A stretch of DNA of 64,000 nucleotides from JAGVSR01 sp964589785 (GCA_964589785.1 CAZPUQ010000009.1:38573-102572); one strand, 5' to 3'; shown: positions 1-8,906, counted from the first letter of the stretch. Notes: generated by a model from the letters alone, not told the origin. Numbers and translations: made by a program.

Positions 1-2
1 AT

Positions 3-458
3 CTGCGCAAGCAGAAGGCGCGCCGCGCGCTCGATTCGATGGGGCAGCCGGCCTGGGCCTTGCGCTTCTGGCGGCATGGCGCGGCCTGGGGCGGCCGCAT
101 CGCTGCGGCGGCCGGCGTCGCTGCGGCCGTCGTCGGCCCCCCACTCGGCGCGGCGGCGAGTGCCGCCAAGGCCGTACTCGGTCCGCCACTGCGCGCGCTG
201 ACGCGGCTTGTCATCGGATACGCGGCCCCCGTCGTGGCGACCGTGCTGTCGTATGCCATCGCGGTGCTGGTCTGGGCCGCGGTCATGGCCGTGGAACTCT
301 GGCCGCATCTTGGTCGCGCCCTGCGGGACGCCGCCGCGCAGGCGAGACCCCTGGGGCATGCGCTGTGGGCGAAGGCCGTGGCATCGTCGACGCGCGCCCG
401 GGACAGGATCGCCACGTCCACGACGGAAGCGATGCGCCAGCTCACGCTGATCCGCTAG
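3..458 (+). CDS. Partial hydrophobic protein, C-terminal part (unknown)
   Basis: The reading frame is open to the left edge of the window, and the first Met (base 39) has no Shine-Dalgarno in front of it, so this is probably the C-terminal end of a longer gene. The visible 150 or so residues are rich in Ala, Val and Leu, with two or three stretches long enough to cross a membrane and a basic, Arg-rich tail ending in LTLIR. I do not recognise a family. It could be a membrane-anchored structural or cell-envelope protein, but nothing in the sequence fixes a function. Confidence 0.45.
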   Translation: MRKQKARRALDSMGQPAWALRFWRHGAAWGGRIAAAAGVAAAVVGPPLGAAASAAKAVLGPPLRALTRLVIGYAAPVVATVLSYAIAVLVWAAVMAVELWPHLGRALRDAAAQARPLGHALWAKAVASSTRARDRIATSTTEAMRQLTLIR

Positions 459-559
459 CAGCCCTTTGATCGGTCCTGTACTAGACTGGTCGGGAGCCGG
501 CCCGCCGGTCGCATCGCTCGCCGGTCCTCGACAGCCGAGCGGGAGGCAGGAGCAAGCGA

Positions 560-790
560 ATGACCCGCAATGTCGATCATCTCGCCGCCCTGGTCGCCGA
601 GATCAGCACCGACGTCTGGCAGTTCGATGCGCTGCGCCAGGAGGAGAAGATTGCCGTGGCGTCGGTTCTCGACCGCGCCGACCTTCTGCTCCAGTGCGGC
701 CTGCGCTCGGCCGACGAGGCGGCGGCGCTGCTCGGGCCGGACTGGTGGGAGGTGGTCACCGAGGTCCGCGGGCGCCGGCGCCAGCCCTGA
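560..790 (+). CDS. Small hypothetical protein (76 aa)
   Basis: A 76-residue, acidic, mostly helical protein with no signal peptide, ending in a basic GRRRQP tail. A good ribosome site (GGGAGGCAGGAG) precedes the ATG by about 8 bases. It lies 9 bases upstream of the CPBP protease gene on the same strand, so the two are probably co-transcribed. I recognise no domain. The context suggests a small cytoplasmic accessory protein, but that is only inference. Confidence 0.55.
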   Translation: MTRNVDHLAALVAEISTDVWQFDALRQEEKIAVASVLDRADLLLQCGLRSADEAAALLGPDWWEVVTEVRGRRRQP

Positions 791-799
791 GAGCAGAGC

Positions 800-1570
800 A
801 TGCCGAGGGGCCGAGGCACGTTCCTGTTCGAACCGCAGTCTCCCTGGCCCCCCGCCGCGGCCGCGGCGGCGACGCTCGCAATCGTCGCGGCGGCTCCCCT
901 CGTGGCTTATGTCGCGGCCCGCGGCTATGCGTGGCTTGCCGGTCTGGGACAGCCGGGCGGCTTTGCGCCCGGTGTCATCGAAGCCCGGCTGGTGACGCAC
1001 GAGGCCGTCTACGTCGCCGTCCTCAACCTCACGATGATCGGCCTGACGCTGCTCGCCGCGCGCCGCTACGGGGCCAGTGCCGCGCGCGTTTTGGCGCTCG
1101 GTCCGCCACCGGACGGCATGCGGGCCTATCTCGCAGGGATGCTGATCGCCGCGGCGGCGACCGCCCTTTGGTTCGGCGTGCTCCTCACGGGATGGTCCGA
1201 TGCCGTGCTCGAGGACATCCGGCCCTACACGGACCTGATGCAGCGTGAGCGGAGCTGGCTCATGCCGCCGATCCTTTGCCTCCTGGCTCCCGTCGCCGAG
1301 GAGCTTTTGTTCCGCGGCTTCCTTCTCTCCGCCCTTGCCAAATCGCGGCTCGGGCTCGCCGGCGCCGCCCTTGTCACCTCGGCCGCCTGGACCGCGCTGC
1401 ACGTCAACCGCACCAGCCTCGCGCTCGTGCAGATTTTCCTGTCGGGCCTGTTGCTGAGCGCGCTGCTCGCCCGCACGGGCAGCCTCAGAATCCCCATCCT
1501 GTGCCACGTGCTCTTCAATTTCGGCGTGAGCTTCGTCGTGATCGTGCTCGGCCTCCCGGATCCGCAGTGA
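800..1570 (+). CDS. CPBP family intramembrane metalloprotease (CAAX protease-like)
   Basis: A polytopic membrane protein of 256 aa with about six hydrophobic segments. The CPBP/Abi motifs are visible: EELLFRG (the EExxxR motif) near residue 170, a conserved His in TALHVNR near 200, and a late His in ILCHVLFN near 235. In this family the Glu and His residues coordinate the metal of an intramembrane protease related to Rce1. The substrate cannot be told. It sits directly after a small gene and ends 185 bases before hsp20. Confidence 0.85.
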   Translation: MPRGRGTFLFEPQSPWPPAAAAAATLAIVAAAPLVAYVAARGYAWLAGLGQPGGFAPGVIEARLVTHEAVYVAVLNLTMIGLTLLAARRYGASAARVLALGPPPDGMRAYLAGMLIAAAATALWFGVLLTGWSDAVLEDIRPYTDLMQRERSWLMPPILCLLAPVAEELLFRGFLLSALAKSRLGLAGAALVTSAAWTALHVNRTSLALVQIFLSGLLLSALLARTGSLRIPILCHVLFNFGVSFVVIVLGLPDPQ

Positions 1571-1686
1571 GGACGCTGAAAATGCGCTCAACCCGGATCA
1601 ATTCGTCGGAGCCGGGCGAGTGGGGACGGGCAAAAAATTGACGCACGTCAAAGCGTGCGATCGGCAGCCGGATCGACCATATCCAC

Positions 1687-1723
1687 CCTGGCCCGACCGC
1701 TCCGACGGAGGGGCCGGGCCAGG
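1687..1723 (+). promoter_or_regulatory. Hairpin in the hsp20 leader (possible RNA thermometer)
   Basis: Bases 1687-1695 (CCTGGCCCG) pair perfectly with 1715-1723, 33 bases before the hsp20 start. The hsp20 ribosome site (AAGGA) lies about 20 bases further down. Small heat-shock genes of rhizobia often carry structured ROSE-type leaders. I cannot show that the ribosome site itself is paired here, so this is only a candidate. A separate palindrome, TTGACG-CA-CGTCAA, lies at 1638-1651. Confidence 0.25.
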
Positions 1724-1755
1724 TCTCGTTGCGAGTGTAGATAAGGACATCGACC

Positions 1756-2253
1756 ATGGCGCAGGAAATCAAGAAATCCGAAGCGGCCGGCTCCCCCGCG
1801 CAACAGTACAGCGATCCGTTCTCGGCCATGCGCGCCGAGATGAACCGCGTCTTTGACTCGTTCTTCGGAGGCGGCCTCGGCCGGCTTCCGGTCGGCGCAC
1901 GCGCCGGCTGGAGCGATCGCATGGTGCCGAGCATCGACGTGCGTGAAACGGACAAGGAACTCGTGGTGGAGGCCGAGCTTCCCGGCATGGACGAGAAGGA
2001 TGTGAGCGTGACGCTGAGCAATGGCGTGCTGACGCTGAAGGGCGAAAAGAAATCGGAGCGCGAGGAGAAGAAGGACAACTATCACGTCTCAGAACGCAGC
2101 TACGGCAGCTTCCAGCGATCGTTCGAGCTCGGGGACGCGGTTGATCCCGACAAGGTCCAGGCGAGCTTCGAGAAGGGTGTCCTCAAGGTCACGCTCGCCA
2201 AGCGCCCCGAGACGGCCAAGGCCGCCAAGCAGATCCCCATCAGCAAGGCCTGA
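1756..2253 (+). CDS. Hsp20/alpha-crystallin small heat-shock protein
   Basis: A 165-aa cytoplasmic holdase chaperone. After a variable N-terminal arm containing FDSFFGGG, the alpha-crystallin domain runs from about residue 55 to 150. It includes the family signatures ELPGMDEKDVSVTLSNGVLTLKG and the loop motif SFEKGVLKVTLAK. The C-terminal IPI motif (residues 160-162), which docks into neighbouring subunits in oligomers, is present. The length is typical of the class. It is single-gene, with a structured leader that may couple translation to temperature. Confidence 0.93.
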   Translation: MAQEIKKSEAAGSPAQQYSDPFSAMRAEMNRVFDSFFGGGLGRLPVGARAGWSDRMVPSIDVRETDKELVVEAELPGMDEKDVSVTLSNGVLTLKGEKKSEREEKKDNYHVSERSYGSFQRSFELGDAVDPDKVQASFEKGVLKVTLAKRPETAKAAKQIPISKA

Positions 2254-2416
2254 CGGAACGGAGACGGCCGCTGCCCCGCCCGATCGGGTAGCGCGGCGGC
2301 CCGGTCAATTTGTCGTTTGCTGGGCCTATCGTACAATGACTGGTGCCTCGCCCCTCCTGCCTGCATGCCGGTGCACGGGACGAGGGATCAAGTGACCGGA
2401 CGAGGGATCTTCTGCA

Positions 2417-2587
2417 ATGGGCCCGATCGACACCATCCTCATCGCGCTGATCGGCATCACGGCCGCATGGCTCTACCTCAAGCTCAAGGAGCGCGTGGAC
2501 TTTCTCGAGCATGAGGTGCGCTGGCTCCGCAGCGAGCTCGAATCCTTGAAGCCGACGGAGATCAAGTCCTCCTACGGCCGGTCATGA
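2417..2587 (+). CDS. Small membrane-anchored coiled-coil protein (56 aa)
   Basis: A short ORF encodes 56 residues. An N-terminal membrane helix (about residues 5-21, rich in Ile, Leu and Ala) is followed by a charged heptad-like stretch, KLKERVDFLEHEVRWLRSEL, that should form a coiled coil. This looks like a single-pass membrane microprotein. Codon use fits the neighbours, and a ribosome-site-like GGATCT precedes it. No family is recognised. It is convergent with the Prim-Pol gene at 2658. Confidence 0.5.
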   Translation: MGPIDTILIALIGITAAWLYLKLKERVDFLEHEVRWLRSELESLKPTEIKSSYGRS

Positions 2588-2657
2588 CACCGTTGCCCAT
2601 GGCCCCTAGCCCTGTCGCCAGGGTGAGTAGCGCGTGGTCCATGGCAAGGACGCGGCT

Positions 2658-3470
2658 TTATTGGGCCGGCTCCGCGCCATGGGCGTGGGTCCGTTCGATC
2701 GAGCGTACGGTACGGATGACCTCCGCGTCGTCGAGCGGCGGCTGGCAGCGCACGCGGTTCCAGGCGAGCATCAGCTCCATGGCGACGTCGGGATCGACGC
2801 CGTGCCACAGGAGATGGCCGGTGAAGGAGGCGATGGTGGCGTTGCGCCGTCCTTCCCGCACCCCTTCGCGCACGAGCTCCCGCCAGTAGTCGACGGGTCG
2901 GCCGCGCGGTCCATCCTCCGCAAACCTCGGGACCTCGAGCCAGACCGGCAGCGGAGCGAGGGCCACCTGCCCCGGCGCGTGGCCGGGCTTCCATCGATAG
3001 CGCCGGCCGGTGGGGTGAATCGAGGGCGGGACGACGATGCAGCCGCCGTCGCCTCTGAGGTCTATGCCCGGCATGAGCCCGGCCCGGTTCCTCGTCTCGC
3101 GGCCGGGATAGGCGAAGTAGAGGTGCCGGCCGCCGCCGCCCGTGACCGATTCCACGGTCGCAGGGAGAGGGCCGTGCCGCGTCTCCATGGCCTCGAGCGA
3201 GCGGTCGCCGCCGTGCCGCGGATCGACATCGATGACGACCAGACCGGAAATCGCACCGGTCACGATGGCAATGTTGCCGCTCGGCCAACGCTCGAACCAC
3301 GCCATGACCTCGCTCTCGGTCGGCGGCCGGTGCTGGAACTCCTGCCAGCGCACGATCGGCCGCTTGCTGCGCGGCGCGACGGGCACCACGGCCCACTTTC
3401 GCCGCAGGTAGCCAAGGGCGGCCTCCAGATGCGCCTGCCCGGTGCCGTCGTGGTCGTCATGCTCGGCCAT
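2658..3470 (-). CDS. Stand-alone bifunctional primase/polymerase (Prim-Pol) domain protein
   Basis: 270 aa from an ATG with a strong upstream GGGAGGGGAGC; a longer in-frame start would run into the divergent gene. The N-terminal archaeo-eukaryotic-type Prim-Pol domain shows the catalytic acidic motif VVIDVDPRHGG (about residue 82) and the SVTGGGGRHLYF motif (about residue 115). The C-terminal 70 residues (EGRRNATIASFTGHLL, then AWNRVRCQPPLDDAEV) match a PriCT-type domain. Such domains normally sit in plasmid or phage replication proteins together with a helicase. Here there is no helicase and no phage gene around. It may be a domesticated repair or replication enzyme. Confidence 0.8.
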   Translation of the reverse strand: MAEHDDHDGTGQAHLEAALGYLRRKWAVVPVAPRSKRPIVRWQEFQHRPPTESEVMAWFERWPSGNIAIVTGAISGLVVIDVDPRHGGDRSLEAMETRHGPLPATVESVTGGGGRHLYFAYPGRETRNRAGLMPGIDLRGDGGCIVVPPSIHPTGRRYRWKPGHAPGQVALAPLPVWLEVPRFAEDGPRGRPVDYWRELVREGVREGRRNATIASFTGHLLWHGVDPDVAMELMLAWNRVRCQPPLDDAEVIRTVRSIERTHAHGAEPAQ

Positions 3471-3642
3471 GCTCCCCTCCCTCACAACGATCCGGCGATT
3501 GTGGCGTGCGGGGCGATTGCAGAATAGTCGAAACGGCCACAGCCTCGACGGACGTGGCGCGCGATCTCCCCGCATCGCGCATCCGGAGCCGCGCCAGGAC
3601 GTGCTGGACAGGCGCGGGGTCTTGTTCGAGGATGCTTGGCCC

Positions 3643-4464
3643 ATGGATCTCTCCACGCTCCTGCTCCTCTTGTTTGTCGCCATCTCGGTCCAGCCGCTGC
3701 TGACAGGCCGCTGGTTCAGCTTGCGGCGGCAGCAGATGATCCGCTCCATCGAGAAGGCGCACGGCACGCGCGTCATCACGATGATCCATCGCCAGGAGAA
3801 GCGGAGCCTGTTCGGCTTCGCGCAGTCGCGCTACATCGACCTTGAGGACGCCCAGACCATCATCGCGGCCATCAAGGAGACGCCGCGCGACGTTCCGATC
3901 GATCTCGTTCTGCACACACCCGGCGGACTGGTTCTGGCCGCGATGCAGATCGCGCGCGCGGTCGAGGCGCACCCGGCCAAGGTCACCGTCTACGTGCCGA
4001 TCTACGCCATGTCCGGCGGCACGCTGATCGCGCTTGCGGCCGATGAGATCGTGCTTGGGGAATTCTCGCTGCTCGGTCCCATCGACCCGCAGATCCTTGG
4101 TCTTCCCGCCGCCAGCATCGTACGGGCGCGCGATGCCAAACCGGTCGACAAGGTCTTCGACCTCACGCTCGTCTTGGCGGACGTCAGCGACAAGGCGCTC
4201 GCGCAGGTCAAGCGCGGCGCTGTGGAGCTGCTGACGCCGCGGCTCGATCAGGCGACGGCCGAAGCGGTCGCGGAGAAGCTTGCGGGCGGACACTGGACGC
4301 ACGACTACGCGCTGACGGCCACCGAGGCGACGGCGCTGGGCCTGCCGATCAAGGTCGGCATGCCGCTCGAGATCATGGAGCTCATGAAGCTCTACCCACA
4401 GCCGATCCAGCAGTCGTCCGTGGAGTTCCTGCCCATCGACATTCCGCGCCCGCGCCGGCTGTGA
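3643..4464 (+). CDS. SDH-family Clp-fold serine protease, membrane anchored
   Basis: A 273-aa protein. An N-terminal membrane helix (about residues 3-20) precedes a Clp/crotonase-fold domain of the SDH_sah (serine dehydrogenase proteinase) family. Visible motifs are VLHTPGG (oxyanion-hole region, about residue 90), YAMSGGT with the likely nucleophilic Ser (about residue 125), and LGPIDPQ. The start chosen is the ATG that begins the hydrophobic segment; an upstream start would overlap the divergent Prim-Pol gene. The family is thought to degrade or process membrane-linked substrates. The natural target is unknown. Confidence 0.82.
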   Translation: MDLSTLLLLLFVAISVQPLLTGRWFSLRRQQMIRSIEKAHGTRVITMIHRQEKRSLFGFAQSRYIDLEDAQTIIAAIKETPRDVPIDLVLHTPGGLVLAAMQIARAVEAHPAKVTVYVPIYAMSGGTLIALAADEIVLGEFSLLGPIDPQILGLPAASIVRARDAKPVDKVFDLTLVLADVSDKALAQVKRGAVELLTPRLDQATAEAVAEKLAGGHWTHDYALTATEATALGLPIKVGMPLEIMELMKLYPQPIQQSSVEFLPIDIPRPRRL

Positions 4465-4504
4465 AACAGTCGCAAGGGACCTGCCGCCGTCGCCGTCGTT
4501 CGGG

Positions 4505-4840
4505 TCAGGCCTTCTTGCCGATCTCCTGCGCGCAGACCTGGCACAGCGGCGTGTGCGGAAGGACGTTGAGCCGCTTCTCAGAGATATCCTGCCCGCATCG
4601 CGCGCACTCCCCGTACGTGCCGTTCTTCAGGCGCTGCAGCGCGGCGTAGATCGCCTGCACCTCGGCGTTGCCGGCGCTTCCCAGCCCCTCCAGCACCTCC
4701 TCCATCTCCAGCTCCGTCGCGTTCTCCTCCCAGTCCGGGTTGGCGGGCTGCTCGAGATGGTCCTTGATGCGGCCCAGCCGGCCTTCCAGCTCGGCCAAAC
4801 GTCTCCGAAGCTGCTCTTCCCGTGCCTTCTGATCCGACAT
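4505..4840 (-). CDS. TraR/DksA-type zinc finger protein
   Basis: 111 aa. An N-terminal coiled-coil region (residues 1-70) is followed by a C4 zinc finger with paired cysteines in CARCGQDIS and CQVCAQEI. This is the DksA/TraR fold, whose coiled coil reaches into the RNA polymerase secondary channel. The DxxDxA tip of true DksA is not obvious: the tip region reads NPDWEENATE. It is therefore better called a DksA-like protein. It is convergent with the SDH protease gene, 40 bases apart. Confidence 0.85.
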   Translation of the reverse strand: MSDQKAREEQLRRRLAELEGRLGRIKDHLEQPANPDWEENATELEMEEVLEGLGSAGNAEVQAIYAALQRLKNGTYGECARCGQDISEKRLNVLPHTPLCQVCAQEIGKKA

Positions 4841-5213
4841 GCGTGCTTTCCTCCCGGCGCTTCAGCGGACTTGGGTCGTCGTCTCTGGGCCATAGCTACC
4901 ACAGCCCGCGCAAGTTGCGGAACGTGACCAAGTTTCTGGGCCGAACCAGCCCCGGCGCAACGGGCAAAGAGGGCGGAAGCCTTCACATTCGCCGGGATTT
5001 TGCGACAGGGGCGAGACGACCTGCCCGGTCGAGAGCTATTGTTCTCGACAGCGAAGTTTAAGGTTGGCTAGTTAGCTCTACAGCACGCCTCCGGTTCCTT
5101 CCGGCCGCCCAAGGCCATGGAGGGGCCTGAGATCGGATTTCGCCGTCGGGGGCTGACGGCATGGCGGCGGGTCCGGGCGGCCGAGCGAGACGCGTGTTCT
5201 TCGGGGGCGGGGA
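4841..5213. other. Intergenic region with no recognised feature
   Basis: This is the 373-base gap between the divergent DksA-like and patatin genes. I see no convincing ORF, strong hairpin or RNA motif. Promoters for both flanking genes must lie here, but no clear -35/-10 pair stands out. Confidence 0.5.
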
Positions 5214-6407
5214 TTGACTAGGTTCTTGCAGGTGGCGTGGCTCGCCGTGGCCGTGATGGCCCTTTGCGGCTGTGCGACGCAGCGGCTCCCGCCCGTGCCG
5301 CTGGCGCTGGCGTCCGAGACGAGCCCCCTCGATGTTCCCGATATCCGCTTCTATCCCGACACTGACAGCAAGCAGATCGCGGCACTCGGGAGAGCGTCGC
5401 TGGAAAGGGAGCAGCGCTACCTCGGCCGCAAGAATCCGGCGACTCCATTGCCTCCCGCCCATTTCCTCGCCATCTCAGGCGGCGGCGACCAGGGCGCGTT
5501 CGGGGCCGGCCTGCTGTGCGGCTGGACCGAGCGGGGCGATCGGCCCCAGTTCAGGCTCGTCACCGGCGTGAGCACCGGAGCGTTGTCGGCGCCCTTTGCC
5601 TTCCTCGGGCCCGAGTACGATCGCTCGTTGCGCCAAGTCTACACCGCGACCACGGCCTCCGATATCTTTCAAGCGCGCGGCAAGGTGTTCGCGGCGATCG
5701 CGTCCGACGCCGTCACCGACACCGCGCCATTGCGCACCATGGTCTCGGGATTCGTCGATCGGCGGATGATCGCGCGGATCGCCGAGGAGTACGGCAAGGG
5801 CCGGCTGCTCCTGATCATGACGACCAATCTCGACCAGGGCCGGCCCGTCATCTGGAACATTGGCGCCATTGCGGAGAGCCGCCATCCCAGGGCACGCGAG
5901 CTCATCATCGATATTCTGATGGCCTCCGCCGCCATTCCGGGCTTCTTCCCGCCGGTCATGCTGGACGTCGAGCACGGCGGCAAGACGTACCAGGAGATGC
6001 ACGTCGACGGCGGCGCGACCTCCCAGGCGTTCCTCTATCCTCCGACCTTCAACCTGAGCTCGGTTTCACGGCACGAAGGCGTGGAGCGCCGGCGCACCGC
6101 CTACATCATCCGCAACGGCCGTCTGTTCCGCGACGAGGCCGAGGTGCCGCGCCAGACGCTGTCGGTTGCAGCGGAGGCCGCCTCGACGATGATCGCCGCG
6201 AACGGTCTCAATGACACGTTCCGCATCTACCTCATCACGAAACGCGACGGCGTCGGGTACAAGCTGGCCTACATCGGCGACGACTTCACCGAACCGTACA
6301 CGGGTCCGTTCGATCGCGCCTACATGAACAAGCTCTTCGACTACGGATTCGAGGCGGGCCGCAAGGGCAATGTGTGGCATGCGGCACCGCCGGGCTTCGT
6401 GCAATAG
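5214..6407 (+). CDS. Patatin-like phospholipase, predicted lipoprotein
   Basis: 397 aa from a TTG start behind a purine-rich GGGGGCGGGGA. The first 19 residues form a lipoprotein signal ending in LCGC, so the mature protein should be lipid-anchored. The patatin catalytic elements are in order: the GGGDQGAFGAG oxyanion loop (about residue 90), the GVSTG nucleophile elbow (about residue 120) and the DGG motif of the catalytic Asp (about residue 265). It is expected to hydrolyse acyl esters of lipids at the envelope. It is convergent with the AI-2E transporter gene. Confidence 0.88.
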   Translation: MTRFLQVAWLAVAVMALCGCATQRLPPVPLALASETSPLDVPDIRFYPDTDSKQIAALGRASLEREQRYLGRKNPATPLPPAHFLAISGGGDQGAFGAGLLCGWTERGDRPQFRLVTGVSTGALSAPFAFLGPEYDRSLRQVYTATTASDIFQARGKVFAAIASDAVTDTAPLRTMVSGFVDRRMIARIAEEYGKGRLLLIMTTNLDQGRPVIWNIGAIAESRHPRARELIIDILMASAAIPGFFPPVMLDVEHGGKTYQEMHVDGGATSQAFLYPPTFNLSSVSRHEGVERRRTAYIIRNGRLFRDEAEVPRQTLSVAAEAASTMIAANGLNDTFRIYLITKRDGVGYKLAYIGDDFTEPYTGPFDRAYMNKLFDYGFEAGRKGNVWHAAPPGFVQ

Positions 6408-6447
6408 GAGGTAAGGCGTCCGGCTGTGCAGGAGGACGCCGGTCCGG

Positions 6448-7506
6448 TCAGCCGTCCGCCGCGCTCTTGCGGTCCGCGCTTTCCCCGCCGAACAGATCGG
6501 CAACCCACCGCGTCGAGGCGCCCTTCTCGCAGTAGGTGAGGATCGCAATGGTGATGGGCACGCCGATGAACGCCCCGAAGATCCCCCAGAGATAGGTCCA
6601 GAAGAACACGGAAAAGAGAACGAGCGAGGGCGAGATCGACAGCGCGGTGCCGGACACCCGCGGCTCGAGATAGCTGCCGATGGCGATTTGCACGACGTTG
6701 AGGGTGACGAAAATGAGCAGGGCCGTCTCCCAGGACTGGAACACCGCCGCGGCATAGACGGTCGGAAACAGGGTGGCGATGAGCGGCCCGAGAAACGGGA
6801 TGTAGTTGAGGACGAAGGCCAGCACGCCCCACTCCCGGGCAAACGGAAGCGCGAGCGCGTAGGTCACGGCGAAGACCAGAAGACCGGTGATGACGCTCAT
6901 CTGCGTCCGCACGAGATAATAGGCCCACATTTTCTCGACCGTCGCGGCGCTGCCCTCCAGCAGGACGCGGGCAACCTCCTTGTTGCGGAGCTTGCGGATG
7001 TTCTTCGCGAAGTCCTCGACCTCCAGGAGACCGAGCACCACGTAGACCATCACGATCAGCCAGAAACTCATGGTGCTGTTGAGCCGCGCCAGGGCGGTCT
7101 GCAGCAGCCGGAGGTACCAGCCGACGTTGATGTGCTCCGCCCACAGCGCCGCAACGGCAATGCCATGCCCTTCGAGCCACGCCGCCAACTGGTCGTAGAC
7201 CGACTGGAAGCGGGCGGCGTCGCTCACGATCGCCTGTCCGACGCGGCTGGTGCTCCAGAAGACGAGGGAGCCGAGCACTGCGAAGCCCACAACCAGACAG
7301 AGAATCGAGATCGCAAGCGCTGCGAGCTTGGGCAGGAAGGACTGCAGCCATTTCTGCAGCGGCCACAGGATGGCGATGATGAGCAGCGCGAGCGCCAGCG
7401 GCGCAAAGACGGCGCCGGCCGCCGACAGCGCGGCGCAGACGGTGACGCCGGCCATCACGACGAGGGCCGCCTGGACGGTATGGTTGGACGTCATGGATTG
7501 CTGCAC
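6448..7506 (-). CDS. AI-2E family transporter
   Basis: 352 aa with about eight membrane segments and the typical AI-2E/PerM order: an N-terminal pair of helices, an amphipathic central region (residues 90-150) and a C-terminal block with FVLNYIPFLGPLIA and EPRVSGTALSISP. The GTG start has AAAGGACAG 5 bases upstream, better than the later ATG at 7494. Members move small molecules or ions (TqsA, PerM, Na+/H+ antiporters), so the substrate is not predictable. Confidence 0.87.
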   Translation of the reverse strand: MQQSMTSNHTVQAALVVMAGVTVCAALSAAGAVFAPLALALLIIAILWPLQKWLQSFLPKLAALAISILCLVVGFAVLGSLVFWSTSRVGQAIVSDAARFQSVYDQLAAWLEGHGIAVAALWAEHINVGWYLRLLQTALARLNSTMSFWLIVMVYVVLGLLEVEDFAKNIRKLRNKEVARVLLEGSAATVEKMWAYYLVRTQMSVITGLLVFAVTYALALPFAREWGVLAFVLNYIPFLGPLIATLFPTVYAAAVFQSWETALLIFVTLNVVQIAIGSYLEPRVSGTALSISPSLVLFSVFFWTYLWGIFGAFIGVPITIAILTYCEKGASTRWVADLFGGESADRKSAADG

Positions 7507-7814
7507 CGTCTGTCCTTTCTATGTCCAATCACATCGATGTCGCGGCCGAATGACGGCTGCGACAGAACGCGAGAATACTGGGTCTACAGAAACGCGGCGA
7601 CCCGGTCCTTATGAAACGCGTAGAAAAGCGGGCGAACAACAGGAAATAGGAAATAGGGAATAGCGGTGAGCCCGCTGCTCTTTCAATCTGAATTAGGTCA
7701 AGGCACCGGCAGCGCCGCCACACCGGTCGCGAAAACAATGCCATTGGGATGCGCGGGCCTTGGTCGGCGCGTTGCGTATCCTATTGTGCATTGAAGCGCC
7801 CGTGATTCGGTTTG
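7507..7814. other. Intergenic region with a short tandem repeat
   Basis: This gap between divergent genes is lower in GC than its surroundings and holds an imperfect 7-base tandem run (GGAAATA-like units) at about 7642-7663. No gene is supported. It probably contains the promoters of the AI-2E and outer-membrane barrel genes. Confidence 0.4.
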
Positions 7815-8642
7815 ATGGATCAAAACAAGATGCGCCATCTCGGAAAGACCCTTTGCCTGTTCGCCATCCTCGGCGGCCAGCCGGCCCTGGCCGACCAGGA
7901 CGATGATCCCGACGTGAGCCCAATCACGGCGCAAGCGCCGACCTTCAGTATCGTCGGCAGCCTGGAAGGGACTTACACAGATAATGCCAATGTCTTTCTG
8001 CCGTCCCCTGGTCGGCGGAGCGATGTCTACTGGACGCCCGACATCACGCTCCGCCTCGACGGGAGATTGACGTCCGACGTCTACTACCGGCTGTACGCCA
8101 GAGGCGAGTTCGATGCCTTCAATGACGAGACCGACGCCAACAACGCCGATGCGCGCCTGGGCGTGCGGTTGTCGCGGGACATCTTCGACTGGAACGCGAG
8201 CCTCGGCTATGAGAACAGATACGGATATGTTGGCATTTTCGATGACCGGCTGTTTACCGGCCACGACCTGATCGGCACGGTGTCGCGCGACTTCGAGCTC
8301 GGATGGGCCACGCTCTCGCCCGGCGGCCTTCTCACATACCGCTTCGCCGACGTGGACGAGTTTCAGCGCTTCCGTTTGGAGCTCTGGCTTGGTGTCGAGG
8401 TCCCGATCGACGAGAAATGGTCCGTGGTGTCCGAGCCGTTCTTCGAGCAGTTCTGGTTCACCGATGGCTTGAATTCGGGGCGCGAGGATCAGGTCTACTC
8501 CGTGTCTCTGGGCCTTCAGTACCGCCTGACCGACGACGCCCTGCTGACGACCGAGGTGATCTACGAGAAGGGTGAATCAAACCGGCCGGGCCTGGACTAT
8601 GACTTCATCGAGATCGGACCTCGGCTCGATTTCGCGTACTGA
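7815..8642 (+). CDS. Outer-membrane beta-barrel protein (unknown role)
   Basis: About 275 aa. A signal peptide ends near QPALA, followed by many alternating-hydrophobicity strands rich in Tyr, Phe and Trp, and the chain ends in an aromatic residue (LDFAY), as BamA-folded barrels do. It is likely a 12-14-strand outer-membrane protein. I do not recognise a specific family. The ATG at 7815 is used (a TTG lies one codon earlier); the Met six codons downstream would also give a good signal peptide. It is followed at once by a small secreted protein. Confidence 0.7.
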   Translation: MDQNKMRHLGKTLCLFAILGGQPALADQDDDPDVSPITAQAPTFSIVGSLEGTYTDNANVFLPSPGRRSDVYWTPDITLRLDGRLTSDVYYRLYARGEFDAFNDETDANNADARLGVRLSRDIFDWNASLGYENRYGYVGIFDDRLFTGHDLIGTVSRDFELGWATLSPGGLLTYRFADVDEFQRFRLELWLGVEVPIDEKWSVVSEPFFEQFWFTDGLNSGREDQVYSVSLGLQYRLTDDALLTTEVIYEKGESNRPGLDYDFIEIGPRLDFAY

Positions 8643-8665
8643 GCTGGGGATCGAGGAGAACGGAC

Positions 8666-8899
8666 ATGGCTTCAATCGGCATGCGAATCCTCTGCGTGAT
8701 GGTGCTGGCTCTGCTTGCCGCGCCCGAGAGCATGGCCGCCGGAGAGCGCAGATCGGGAGACAGCCACGAGCTCAGGACCGACATCAGGCAGCGGCGCCTG
8801 AAGAAGGTAGAGGACCTCGAGGAGCACCGTCTGCCGGCCCAGGGCAGTCAGCAGCAGCCGGCGTCCGGCACCAAACCCAAGCCCAAGCCTCAGAATTGA
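8666..8899 (+). CDS. Small secreted basic protein (77 aa)
   Basis: The N-terminal 24 residues form a clean signal peptide ending in ESMAA. The mature part of about 52 residues is charged (RTDIRQRRLKKVEDLEEHR) and ends in a Lys-Pro repeat, KPKPKPQN. It starts 23 bases after the barrel protein with a GGAGAA ribosome site, so the pair is likely one transcription unit. The function is unknown; a periplasmic partner of the barrel is possible. Confidence 0.6.
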   Translation: MASIGMRILCVMVLALLAAPESMAAGERRSGDSHELRTDIRQRRLKKVEDLEEHRLPAQGSQQQPASGTKPKPKPQN

Positions 8900-8906
8900 C
8901 GGCCGC

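Noticed and set aside
3442..3642. N-terminal extension of the SDH-family protease
   Set aside because: It would overlap the divergent Prim-Pol start, is not hydrophobic, and the ATG at 3643 opens directly into the membrane helix.
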